DNA from: Firmicutes bacterium UBA5486
GTDB lineage: Bacteria; Bacillota; UBA4882; UBA10575
Direction of reading: 5' to 3'
Assembly (NCBI GenBank): GCA_002427045.1
Contig: DIPO01000049.1
Span: 1-18,027, forward strand
Length of the DNA: 18,027 nt
Part shown: piece by piece, positions 7,709 to 14,560 of the stretch
Position numbering within the stretch: position 1 is the stretch's first letter
Layout: each line of letters starts with the position of its first letter
Notes under the pieces: model-generated
Told to the model about the DNA's origin: nothing
Seen by the model: only the letters and a program-made list of their open reading frames with translations
The model's database searches: none
Translations under genes and position numbers: made by a program

Positions 7709-8854
7709 ATGAAGAAAATTTTAGTTTTATCTGCTTCTATAGGCGCTGGCCACGTTAGTGCGGCAGAAGCACTCTGTCGGACTTACCGGGAAGAGTTTCA
7801 GGGAGAAGCACGCCACATTGATTTTCTCCATTATGCCAGTCCAGTGTTGAGCAAAATTGTAGAGCAGACCTATTATTTAATGACCAAACGTGTTCCTTCA
7901 TTATATAAGTTTATCTATGAGAAGGGAGATCGGCCGCGTTCACTCTCTAAGAAACTCGATGGCCATATTGGTACCAGCAAATATTTAGAATTAATAAATG
8001 AGTTTCAACCGGATGCGATTATCTCTACCCATTTTCTTCCGGCCGCAGTGGTTTCTTATTTATATCCTGAGTGTCCGATTCCTAATGGTGTAATACTCAC
8101 GGACTATATCTCACACCGCTTATGGGTTTATCCGTATAATCAATTATTCTTTGTGGCGCATGAGGGAATGAAAGAAGAACTAAAAGAACTAGGTGTCGAT
8201 GCTTCCCGGATTAGAGTGACCGGTATACCAGCTCGGCCTAGTTTCGGAGAAAGCTTAGATCGGGTGGAGATAAGGAAAAAATTACAGATACCGCTTGAAC
8301 GGCCATTGATTTTAGTAATGAGTGGCGGGAATGCCATTGGTCCCCTAGAAGAGATTTTAGAGGCTTTACAGCCTCTGCGCGATCGGATCCAGGTAGTTAC
8401 TATTACTGGGAAAAACCAACAAATCTATGATGAATTACAACCGATTATGAATAAACTACAGTTGCCGGGGAGAGTTTTAGGATTCGTAGATAATATGCAT
8501 GAATGGATGGCTGCTGCTGATCTGTTAATCTCTAAACCCGGTGGGCTTACTGTTACTGAAGCTTTGATTTCTGGGCTTCCTTTATTAATTATCCGCCCAA
8601 CTCCCGGGCAAGAGGATGGGAATACGGAGTTTTTAACCAGCTCTGGTTCAGGAATTTATTTACACAGTGTTGAACAGGTAAAACCGGCCGTTAGCGAGTT
8701 GCTGGATCATCCGGATGAACTACTGTCGATGCGGGAAAAAGCTAAAAGTTTGGGTAAGCCTAATGCTACAGAGCATATTCTCCGCGAAATGGAATTCCTT
8801 TTAGAAAAAATGGCTTTTGAATCTAAAGAAGATGATCAACAGATAGTATTATAG
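7709..8854 (+). CDS. MGDG synthase/UgtP-family diacylglycerol glycosyltransferase
   Basis: Family GT28 enzyme, 381 residues, similar in size to Bacillus UgtP (YpfP). These enzymes move a sugar from a UDP-sugar to diacylglycerol at the inner membrane face and supply glycolipids for the membrane and lipoteichoic acid anchors. N-terminal MGDG-synthase domain: VLSASIGAGHVSAAEAL (residues about 5-21), then IISTHFLPAAVV. C-terminal nucleotide-sugar domain from about residue 200: VMSGGNAIGPLEEIL, VTITGKNQ, GFVDNMHEWMAAADLLISKP, GGLTVTEALISGLPLLI and PTPGQEDGNTEFL. The whole C-terminal block is diagnostic. Sugar and number of transfers cannot be read from sequence. Monocistronic with its own promoter. 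Confidence 0.9.
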   Translation: MKKILVLSASIGAGHVSAAEALCRTYREEFQGEARHIDFLHYASPVLSKIVEQTYYLMTKRVPSLYKFIYEKGDRPRSLSKKLDGHIGTSKYLELINEFQPDAIISTHFLPAAVVSYLYPECPIPNGVILTDYISHRLWVYPYNQLFFVAHEGMKEELKELGVDASRIRVTGIPARPSFGESLDRVEIRKKLQIPLERPLILVMSGGNAIGPLEEILEALQPLRDRIQVVTITGKNQQIYDELQPIMNKLQLPGRVLGFVDNMHEWMAAADLLISKPGGLTVTEALISGLPLLIIRPTPGQEDGNTEFLTSSGSGIYLHSVEQVKPAVSELLDHPDELLSMREKAKSLGKPNATEHILREMEFLLEKMAFESKEDDQQIVL

Positions 8855-8877
8855 ACATATCCTCGTGGCATGTCCTT

Positions 8878-8894
8878 CGTTACTCGAGTGAACG
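8878..8894. repeat. Palindromic CGTTACTCG element
   Basis: CGTT-ACTCGAGT-GAACG is a near-perfect palindrome beginning with the CGTTACTCG word also found at 877 and 4471. It lies 24 bp after the glycosyltransferase stop, without a T-run. Confidence 0.45.
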
Positions 8895-9041
8895 CCTTTG
8901 CTGTTTGTATCTAAAGAAACTTATTAAAACTTTGACTATTTGACTTACTGACAATTTAGGGTTAGAAACAAAGCACAATAAATAAGTGAAGAAAATTATT
9001 AGTCTACTCAAGATGCGGGTTTGGCCTAGTAGTAAGTTCCC

Positions 9042-9065
9042 TTTTAGGACCGAAAATTCCTAAAA
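9042..9065. repeat. Stem-loop upstream of tRNA promoter
   Basis: TTTTAGGA (9042-9049) and TCCTAAAA (9058-9065) form a perfect 8-bp stem just before the tRNA -35. No T-run follows on +. It may be an operator or part of a weak terminator. Confidence 0.4.
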
Positions 9066-9070
9066 AAGTA

Positions 9071-9099
9071 TTGACGAATAAGTATATCTATGCTATTAT
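9071..9099 (+). promoter_or_regulatory. tRNA-His promoter
   Basis: TTGACG (9071-9076), exact 17-bp spacer, TATTAT (9094-9099) with an extended TGC before it. This is the best sigma-A promoter in the window, as expected for a tRNA gene. Confidence 0.85.
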
Positions 9100-9113
9100 A
9101 AATTTTGCGATAT

Positions 9114-9191
9114 GGTGGACGTAGCTCAGTTGGTTAGAGCGCCAGGTTGTGGCCCTGGAGGCCGAGGGTTCGAATCCCTTCGTTCACCCCA
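9114..9191 (+). tRNA. tRNA-His (anticodon GTG)
   Basis: Full cloverleaf. Acceptor stem GTGGACG (9115-9121) / CGTTCAC (9181-9187); anticodon arm CCAGG-TTGTGGC-CCTGG with anticodon GTG; T arm GAGGG-TTCGAAT-CCCTT. The extra G at 9114 opposite the discriminator C (9188) is the G-1:C73 pair specific to histidine tRNAs and needed by HisRS. The CCA end is encoded (9189-9191). Single tRNA gene with its own promoter and terminator. Confidence 0.97.
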
Positions 9192-9202
9192 AAAAGCAAA
9201 AT

Positions 9203-9226
9203 AAGGGCAAGCATAGCCCTTTTTTT
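9203..9226 (+). terminator. tRNA-His terminator
   Basis: AAGGGC (9203-9208), 7-nt loop, GCCCTT (9216-9221), then a run of T. Confidence 0.9.
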
Positions 9227-9260
9227 ATTTTCACCCCTTTTTAGAAATAATAAAGTGAGG

Positions 9261-9290
9261 GAATTGTAAATAATTGAATTATGCAATTCT
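9261..9290. repeat. GAATT-N4-AATTC palindrome, double copy
   Basis: GAATTATGCAATTC (9276-9289) is a perfect member of the recurring palindrome. Together with GAATTG at 9261-9266 it makes a larger 29-bp imperfect palindrome. It covers the ATG at 9281 that would be the longest start of the next gene, which argues that this ATG is not used. Confidence 0.7.
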
Positions 9291-9340
9291 TTCATGTATG
9301 TAATTTTGAGACAATAAATAAGATTAGAGGGGTGAGATTT

Positions 9341-9628
9341 TTGAACTGGAAAATATTTTTTTTAGCCTTCATTACGCTTTTCTTAGCGGAATTGGGTGAT
9401 AAAACACAACTAGCTGTATTTACACTAGTTGCACAATCAAAATCCCCTTGGGAGGTATTTCTTGGTGCTACACTAGCTTTGACTTTAGTTACTTTAATTG
9501 GAGTAGCTTTTGGTGATCTACTCACCAAATATATACCTCTTACATATATGCGGTTAGGTGCAGCATTTCTCTTTATTGGAATTGGTTTATATACATTGTG
9601 GAAAACCCTGATTGAAATGGCTAAATAA
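9341..9628 (+). CDS. Half-size UPF0016 (TMEM165/GDT1) membrane transporter
   Basis: Single-repeat member of the GDT1/TMEM165 family of cation transporters (Mn2+/Ca2+ in characterised members). Most relatives have two homologous halves of three helices; this has one, about 96 residues, and would need to dimerise. The hallmark ELGDKTQLAVF (E-x-G-D-K-T, the ion-binding motif) lies at about residues 14-24. Helices: FLAFITLFLAEL, an ALALTLVTLIGVAFG helix, and LGAAFLFIGIGLYTLW. TTG 9341 is chosen because GAGGGGTGA (9327-9335) precedes it. Starts further upstream lie in the repeat or in the ribosome binding site. First gene of a three-gene operon, 26 bp before the next; its link to those genes is unknown. 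Confidence 0.85.
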   Translation: MNWKIFFLAFITLFLAELGDKTQLAVFTLVAQSKSPWEVFLGATLALTLVTLIGVAFGDLLTKYIPLTYMRLGAAFLFIGIGLYTLWKTLIEMAK

Positions 9629-9654
9629 ACAACCTTCTAGAGGGGGGAGAAGAA

Positions 9655-10035
9655 ATGACCAAGGCGGATCGAGGGCTAGCGTTATTCTTAATTATTATTA
9701 GCCTGGCATTATGGGCTTGGAAGACTTGGGGATTTCATTCTTCTACCCTAAAAGTACAGGCCATTTATGATGGCCAGATTATTTTCAGTACTGATTTAGG
9801 AGAAGGAGATTCTCAATTATATCGACTCTCATTGCCAGGTGGCGATGCAAACCTGGAAGTAAAAGATGGCGCTGTTCGGCTTCTGGGAGTGGATGATGAT
9901 TTTTGTCCGGAGAAGATCTGTATACGGACTGGCTGGATAAAAAATCAAGGAGAATCAATTGTCTGTGTTCCGAATAAACTGGTCATTCAGATTATTGGTG
10001 CTTTGGGGGAAGGTGTAGATGCAATCAGTAGATAA
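9655..10035 (+). CDS. NusG domain II-containing membrane-anchored protein
   Basis: 126-residue protein of the NusG_II family common in Bacillota. It has an N-terminal membrane anchor (about residues 8-25, LALFLIIISLALWAWKTWGF) and an extracytoplasmic beta domain. The family signature is clear near the end: DFCPEKICIRTGWI, then ESIVCVPNKLVIQI, including conserved cysteines. Despite the name it is not the transcription factor NusG. It is often found near electron-transfer or flavin-insertion genes in other genomes, but none occur here. GGGGGGAG precedes the ATG. The stop overlaps the start of the methyltransferase gene by 17 nt, so the two are translationally coupled. Confidence 0.85.
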   Translation: MTKADRGLALFLIIISLALWAWKTWGFHSSTLKVQAIYDGQIIFSTDLGEGDSQLYRLSLPGGDANLEVKDGAVRLLGVDDDFCPEKICIRTGWIKNQGESIVCVPNKLVIQIIGALGEGVDAISR

Positions 10036-10804
10036 AGACCATTTTAAGCTTGCTTACCGAGATTTTGCTTTAGTCTATGATGAGATGATGACCGGGATCG
10101 ATTATCCATCTTGGACAAATTATATTTTAAAACTATTCCGGAAGTATTCTACACTGGGTTATGATAAAGTTCCTCTTTCCGTGTTGGACTTAGCCTGTGG
10201 AACAGGGAGCTTTCTGGCTTGTATGAGGGAAAAGGGTTGGCAGGCTACTGGTATTGATCAATCTCTCTCTATGTTAGCGATTGCTAATGAAAAGCTTAAT
10301 GAAGCAGGAGCCGATGTTAGGCTTTTTGAACAGGATATTACGATGTTTTCAGTAGGGGGAAAATTTCCTCTGGTTACCTGTCTCTGTGATAGCTTGAACT
10401 ATATCCTTTCTCCCAGTCATCTCCAAGCAACCTTAGAGCGGGTATATGAACACCTGATGCCAGGAGGCATTTTTATTGCTGATCTAAATTCTGCTTATAA
10501 ATTCAACGAGATATTAGGGGATAATACTTATTCTGCTGTATTTGAAAATTCCGCTTATATCTGGTCTAATTCTTTTGATTCTCAATCAAAACTCTGCCGG
10601 ATGGAGGTCGATTTTTTCCACCGCCAAAAGGGAGAATTATTTCGTCATTTTAAAGAAGTACATTGGCAGAGGTTATACGAGCCTGATGAGTTTTCTTACT
10701 TGGCGAAAAAAGCGGGATTTAGTGAGGTTAAGGCCCTTAAAGCTTTTACCCTTACTTCTCCTACCGTGAAAGATGAACGGATTTTTTATCTGCTTTCCCG
10801 GTAA
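10019..10804 (+). CDS. Class I SAM-dependent methyltransferase
   Basis: 261 residues, Rossmann-fold methyltransferase. Motif I VLDLACGTGSFLACM starts at residue 55; the acidic end of strand 2 is GIDQSLSMLAIA; then FEQDITMF, VTCLCDSLNYI and the motif LMPGGIFIADLN. The N-terminus (YRDFALVYDEMMTGIDYPSW) is typical of the YqeM-like group seen in Bacillota. Substrate unknown. Its ribosome binding site (GGGGGAAGG) lies within the upstream gene, which it overlaps by 17 nt. Last gene of the operon. Confidence 0.88.
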   Translation: MQSVDKDHFKLAYRDFALVYDEMMTGIDYPSWTNYILKLFRKYSTLGYDKVPLSVLDLACGTGSFLACMREKGWQATGIDQSLSMLAIANEKLNEAGADVRLFEQDITMFSVGGKFPLVTCLCDSLNYILSPSHLQATLERVYEHLMPGGIFIADLNSAYKFNEILGDNTYSAVFENSAYIWSNSFDSQSKLCRMEVDFFHRQKGELFRHFKEVHWQRLYEPDEFSYLAKKAGFSEVKALKAFTLTSPTVKDERIFYLLSR

Positions 10805-10824
10805 AATAGGTAATTATTTTAATT

Positions 10825-10855
10825 ATGACACCCTCTCGTGCTTCCGGCATATAAT
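10825..10855 (+). promoter_or_regulatory. Possible promoter of ylmC-like gene
   Basis: CATATAAT (10848-10855) contains a perfect TATAAT and also resembles the -10 of mother-cell sigma-E promoters (CATACAnT). The only -35-like match, ATGACA (10825-10830), is 19 bp away. Which sigma factor is used cannot be decided by eye. Confidence 0.4.
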
Positions 10856-10875
10856 ATTGAGTGATGGGAGGGTCT

Positions 10876-11151
10876 ATGGTGCTGGCTAAAACTTCAGAAT
10901 TAAGAGAGCGGGAGATTATAAATATTCTGGATGGCAAAAAGCTGGGCTTTACTAGTGATCTTGAGATTGATCCGGCGACTGGGAGGATAACTGCGATTGT
11001 TGTACCTGCACATGGAAGGTTCCGTTGGCTATTAGGGAAAACTGACGAGATCGTTATTCCTTGGCATAAAATTAAGAAGATCGGTATTGATGTAATATTA
11101 GTAGAACTTCCCGGACAAGTAGAAAATAATTCTTATATTGATTTATCTTGA
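10876..11151 (+). CDS. YlmC/YmxH-family sporulation protein (PRC-barrel)
   Basis: About 91 residues, a single PRC-barrel domain of the YlmC/YmxH group found in endospore formers. Diagnostic stretch: TSELREREIINILDGKKLG, then DLEIDPATGRITAIVVP, then DEIVIPWHKIKKIGIDVILVEL. The precise role is not established; family members are named from sporulation gene contexts. Start: the longest frame begins at GTG 10861, but GGGAGGG (10866-10872) lies after that, so ATG 10876 or, with better spacing, GTG 10879 is used. It follows the methyltransferase by about 70 bp but has its own candidate promoter. Confidence 0.85.
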   Translation: MVLAKTSELREREIINILDGKKLGFTSDLEIDPATGRITAIVVPAHGRFRWLLGKTDEIVIPWHKIKKIGIDVILVELPGQVENNSYIDLS

Positions 11152-11499
11152 AACTCTTGTAAGAATTTAAATATTTATTTTATTTTAGCGGTTTCCTGTC
11201 GTTGGGAGAGAATGGGTTCGGTAAGATTATCCCGGTAATACCCGGGGTTTTTTATTGTTCCAAAGAGACCCCTTTAATCAAAATATATTGTTAGATATTA
11301 CTAGCTGAGGAATGTCCATACTAAATAAGCTGTTACCAGTGGAAATTATATGGTTGAGGGAATTGCATAATTGCCTTGAGTGTGTATTTGACCAATCAGG
11401 GAAATGCCTTTGTAAATCCTTAATTTATTAATGAATTTCAAAAGGATAGTTATTCTCTTCGGAGAAGATTTAAATAAAAAAGTGAATGGAGAGCTTTAG
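11152..11499. other. Intergenic spacer with terminator and repeat
   Basis: Holds the candidate terminator at 11231-11253 and one copy of the recurring palindrome (GAATT-GCAT-AATTG, 11360-11373). The rest is featureless AT-rich sequence and I see no gene. Confidence 0.5.
11231..11253 (+). terminator. Probable terminator after ylmC-like gene
   Basis: CCCGG (11231-11235), 6-nt loop, CCGGG (11242-11246), G, then TTTTTT. The stem is short but G+C-only. An alternative pairing of upstream GGGTTCGG with CCGGTAATACCC is also possible. Confidence 0.6.
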
Positions 11500-12198
11500 A
11501 TGAAGAAAGAGATATCTGATTTTCATACACATACCTTTTTAAGTGATGGAGTGCTTTCTCCTATTGAGCTGATCAGATCCGCTAAAGTAAATGGATATAA
11601 ACAAATTGCCTTAACAGATCATGTTTCAATTTCGACTATGGAACGAGTAATTCAAGAGGTAAAAGCGGATTGCCGTCTGGCGGAGAAGTATTGGGGGATT
11701 AAAGCGATTGCTGGTGTGGAATTAACCCATGTCCCAGCGGGTTCAGTAGCGCTCTTGGCTAAACGCGCTAGAGCTGATGGGGCCGAGCTCGTGGTAGTTC
11801 ATGGAGAAACCATAGTTGAACCAGTAGAACCCGGAACCAATCGAGCGGCGGTTAATTGTCCGGAAGTTGATATTTTGGCCCATCCCGGATTAATTACTTT
11901 GGAAGAAGCTAAAATAGCTGCTCGAAATGGAGTTTTTCTTGAGATAACCTCACGGAGAGGGCATTCCTTAACTAATGGCCATGTTGTTAGTTTGGCCAGA
12001 AAAGCCGGAGCAGAGCTATTAATTAACTCTGATACGCATCAACCCGGAGATTTGCATACTCTGGAATTTGTTGAGCAAATAGGACTCGGAGCAGGGCTTA
12101 CTATAGAAGAGTTATCCAGGGTGGTATCAGAGTTGCCGCAAAAACTTCTTTACAGGGTAATAGAGCGAAGAACTGAAACTGGGACTGAAGAGAATTAA
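11500..12198 (+). CDS. PHP-domain phosphoesterase (histidinol-phosphatase-like)
   Basis: 232-residue stand-alone PHP protein. PHP enzymes bind two or three metal ions and hydrolyse phosphoesters. Metal-binding motifs in order: DFHTHTFLSDG (residues 7-17), LTDHV, AGVELTH, VVHGE, ILAHPGL, and the closing NSDTHQPGDL. The pattern is that of proteins annotated as histidinol phosphate phosphatase domain-containing, but no his genes are nearby, so the substrate is open. GGAGAG lies 8 nt before the ATG. Convergent with the SatD-like gene, 20 bp between stops and no obvious terminator. Confidence 0.86.
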   Translation: MKKEISDFHTHTFLSDGVLSPIELIRSAKVNGYKQIALTDHVSISTMERVIQEVKADCRLAEKYWGIKAIAGVELTHVPAGSVALLAKRARADGAELVVVHGETIVEPVEPGTNRAAVNCPEVDILAHPGLITLEEAKIAARNGVFLEITSRRGHSLTNGHVVSLARKAGAELLINSDTHQPGDLHTLEFVEQIGLGAGLTIEELSRVVSELPQKLLYRVIERRTETGTEEN

Positions 12199-12218
12199 AA
12201 GATACCTTTCCTCTGTTT

Positions 12219-12896
12219 TTATTTCTTTTGGCTGCCTTTTAAATCCCAGGGTAGTAACATTTTCCATCTAGCTTGGGTAAGTAGTTCAGAGATGGTAGCA
12301 CAGACTTGCTGGTATCGTTCCCAGCGGGCGTGTTTTAACCTTTGGCTGATAGCAGCCTGTGTGATGCCCAGGAGTTCTGCGATTTCCACTTGGGTTCTAC
12401 CATGGCGGGCGAGTTTGATTGCTTCCCGGTGAGCATCACTCCAATTATTCCGTAAATCGCTTTCAATAGAGAAGAGAGTATTTACAGTCCGAGTGAGAAA
12501 AGGAGAAGGCAATCTTAAGCAAACATCTCTTCCTCCGCTGTTTATAGCCTCCTTGAGTGCCCTGTTTACTCCGGTCCAGGCCGGACCACCTCTTTCTGTT
12601 GCTTCCTCCTCAATTTTCCGGTTGATATTGCCAACCCCTAAAGCATAGTAGAAGCGTATAGGATACATCTCTAAATCAACCAGTTGAATAATCTGAAGAA
12701 TCCGTGGTGCTTCTTGGACATTGAGTAGGCCTTTAACTTCCGATTTTTCCACAATAAATTTTGCTGCTAAAAAGGGCTGAAAATAGCTGTTTAAGAGAGA
12801 AACGATAGAATCAAGGGTTTCCTCATGGGAAAACTCTTTGGGGAGACGTTTTTTCTTAGGTACTATTTTAACCGCTGCATAAAGAGTGGGGGGCAT
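12219..12896 (-). CDS. SatD-family protein with C-terminal helix-turn-helix
   Basis: 225 residues. The N-terminal two thirds fit the SatD family: an opening beta strand (YAAVKIVPKK), then KFIVEKSEVKGLL, and RFYYALGVGNINRKI followed by ERGGPAWTGVNRAL, which is the recognisable core. In SatD-like proteins this part is thought to bind a ligand or nucleotide, but its biochemistry is poorly known. The last third has a clear HTH, GRTQVEIAELLGITQAAISQ (about residues 165-184), of the kind seen in sigma-70 region 4 or resolvases, so it is probably a regulator. AAAGGAGG lies six bases before the ATG. A TATAAT on the minus strand (12931-12926) is a possible -10. Confidence 0.75.
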   Translation of the reverse strand: MPPTLYAAVKIVPKKKRLPKEFSHEETLDSIVSLLNSYFQPFLAAKFIVEKSEVKGLLNVQEAPRILQIIQLVDLEMYPIRFYYALGVGNINRKIEEEATERGGPAWTGVNRALKEAINSGGRDVCLRLPSPFLTRTVNTLFSIESDLRNNWSDAHREAIKLARHGRTQVEIAELLGITQAAISQRLKHARWERYQQVCATISELLTQARWKMLLPWDLKGSQKK

Positions 12897-13031
12897 GTTA
12901 ACCCTCCTTTTTTAAATCCAATTTTATTATATATTTCGCAATCTTTTGTGATATTCCTTTATTTATAAGATCGGATTCTAATAATATTTCTTTAGGGGAA
13001 AAAGAAAAAACCAAGTAATCCAGTGCTTTAG

Positions 13032-13172
13032 AGAATAAAACCCTTCTTTTTAGCAAAAAGCACATATATATGCAGGAAAAAATATCCTAAAGCAGAAAAC
13101 ATATTTATTATTGTTATATTTGGAGCACGTCGTAAAAACAAATACTGGAACAAGGGGTTTAATATAAAGTAG
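13032..13172 (+). pseudogene. Possible 3' remnant of an unknown gene
   Basis: 46 open codons without a start, ending at TAG 13170. They include a hydrophobic stretch and a basic tail: AENIFIIVIFGARRKNKYW, then NKGFNIK. It looks like the C-terminus of a membrane protein. It sits directly before the duplicated fragment at 13173, inside a region of other gene scraps. I do not recognise the family. Confidence 0.25.
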
Positions 13173-13255
13173 ATAGTAATGGCAATGGTCATTTTATCTT
13201 GGATTTATGAAATAAGGGCTTGCCAAAATGATTTTAGCAAGCCCGGAGTGCAGTG
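13173..13255 (+). repeat. 83-bp copy of part of the downstream membrane-protein gene
   Basis: Matches 14070-14152 without gaps, with four differences in 83 positions, all transitions (13183, 13217, 13245, 13250). The reading frame is kept, giving MVILSWIYEIRACQNDFSKP, and stops at TGA just where similarity ends. It is a scrap of a paralog or a partial duplication. It contains a strong palindrome (13216-13244). Confidence 0.92.
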
Positions 13256-13260
13256 AATAA

Positions 13261-13371
13261 TGAACCCATAAAGTGAGGTACAAAATTAAAAAAATAAGTT
13301 ATAATGAAAGCATGAAAAAGAGAAATCTTATTTCAGCCGAATTCAAAAGTAAAATAGTACTGGAGGTGCTA
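13261..13371 (+). mobile_element. Left-end remnant of an IS3-family insertion sequence
   Basis: An ORF beginning at ATG 13312 reads MKKRNLISAEFKSKIVLEVL, the characteristic start of IS3-family OrfA transposases. Similarity stops after about 20 codons. The preceding TGAACCCATAAAGTGAGGTA (13261-13280) resembles IS3-group left ends. No OrfB or right end is visible, so the element is a deletion remnant. Confidence 0.6.
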
Positions 13372-13403
13372 CATTTCATGTATGCGGCCAGTAGCCAGCA
13401 TGA

Positions 13404-13514
13404 GCGACTATTAAGAAAGGCGCTAGTGATTATACGCATTTTACCAAAGCAGGTGCACGTAAAATGGCTGAGCTGATTCAAGCACAGATGAAAGCGTTAG
13501 GGCTGATTCAATAG
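13404..13514 (+). pseudogene. C-terminal remnant of an SGNH/GDSL esterase
   Basis: 36 codons ending at TAG 13512, in the frame directly after a TGA. The stretch SDYTHFTKAGARKMAELI then QAQMKALGLIQ has the D-x-x-H catalytic block and following helix that close SGNH/GDSL hydrolases of the rhamnogalacturonan acetylesterase type. The rest of the enzyme is missing. Confidence 0.5.
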
Positions 13515-13554
13515 ATGGTGTTTACTTTTTATAAAGGAATATTAGTTCCAGTTA

Positions 13555-13743
13555 ATGTTGATACGTTTAGCTTTATTAGGATTTGTCTATTTTCTGTTAT
13601 TTAATTGTCTTTATATTTTTGAAGCAGTATCTTTGGAAATTAGACAATTCCCTCGAATAAAAGATAAACACTTCATATTGTGGCTAAAAATTTGTTTAGG
13701 TAATTATGCACTTAAATTATATAAAGAGGGATGTAAATGTTAG
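13555..13743 (+). CDS. Small membrane ORF overlapping next gene
   Basis: 62 residues: an N-terminal hydrophobic segment (LALLGFVYFLLFNCLYIFEA) and a basic, amphipathic tail ending GCKC. It overlaps the ATG of the next membrane-protein gene by 7 nt (ATGTTAG), which suggests translational coupling. Against it: the ribosome binding site is weak or far (AAAGGAA at about 13533), and 13637-13652 inside it resembles the intergenic palindrome family. I recognise no family; it may be the truncated end of an older gene. Confidence 0.4.
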   Translation: MLIRLALLGFVYFLLFNCLYIFEAVSLEIRQFPRIKDKHFILWLKICLGNYALKLYKEGCKC

Positions 13744-14495
13744 AAAAGCTGATTAAGAAATCGTGGTTTTATCTTATTTTAGTATTTTTACTTTTTATGC
13801 CTTCAATTGTTCAACACCCGGTTTCTCCAGAACAAGCACCTTTAGTTGTTCAAGAAGTTTTACAGAACCCCTTGATTTACAAAATAAAATTACTTTTTCC
13901 TGTTGCCAAGATGGTATTATTGCTTTTATTTATCGGACCATTGCTTTGGAAGAATCAGTTTAGAAAATCCTTTGCCATAATAGTTAGCATTATCTCAGTC
14001 TTGATTGCATTTTTTCAGAATATTTCAACTGATACGAGGTATGGGTCTGCAATCTTACTAGGTAATATCATAGTAATGGTAATGGTCATTTTATCTTGGA
14101 TTTATGAAATAAGAGCTTGCCAAAATGATTTTAGCAAGCCCAGAGTACAGTGGTGGAATATAATCTTACTTATGCTTTCTTTTTTTGCTTTTTGGATGCC
14201 AGCACAAAATGGGAAGCTGTATTTTTCAGTAAAAGATCTACTTCTGAACGAAGCAGGTTTAACCTATTGCATGGTAACACCATTTATTTTAGGAGTTCTA
14301 TTGCTATATTATCCAAGGGTTAATAAAGTAACGCTAAGAATAACCTCTTTTGTTGGTCTTTTATTTGGAATAATTAATATGTTAACGTGGTTTGTATTGA
14401 ACACCGAATTTTGGTGGATGGGAATCATTCATTTGCCATTATTAATAAATAGTATTGTTAGTTTATTCCTATCAAAGAATCTATTAAACAAGTGA
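13737..14495 (+). CDS. Polytopic membrane protein of unknown function
   Basis: 252 residues with about eight membrane helices: near residues 9-25, 50-68, 76-95, 102-124, 134-152, 171-190, 201-221 and 226-245. No catalytic or transport motif that I recognise; aromatic-rich and few charges except in short loops (KNQFRKS, RACQNDFSKPR). Part of it (14070-14152) is duplicated at 13173-13255. AGAGGG precedes the start. No substrate or role can be proposed from sequence. Confidence 0.65.
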   Translation: MLEKLIKKSWFYLILVFLLFMPSIVQHPVSPEQAPLVVQEVLQNPLIYKIKLLFPVAKMVLLLLFIGPLLWKNQFRKSFAIIVSIISVLIAFFQNISTDTRYGSAILLGNIIVMVMVILSWIYEIRACQNDFSKPRVQWWNIILLMLSFFAFWMPAQNGKLYFSVKDLLLNEAGLTYCMVTPFILGVLLLYYPRVNKVTLRITSFVGLLFGIINMLTWFVLNTEFWWMGIIHLPLLINSIVSLFLSKNLLNK

Positions 14496-14560
14496 AGGAA
14501 GGTTAACACAAGAGCCTCCCCTTACCATATACTACTAAAAGTGGGGGTACGAACTAAAAA

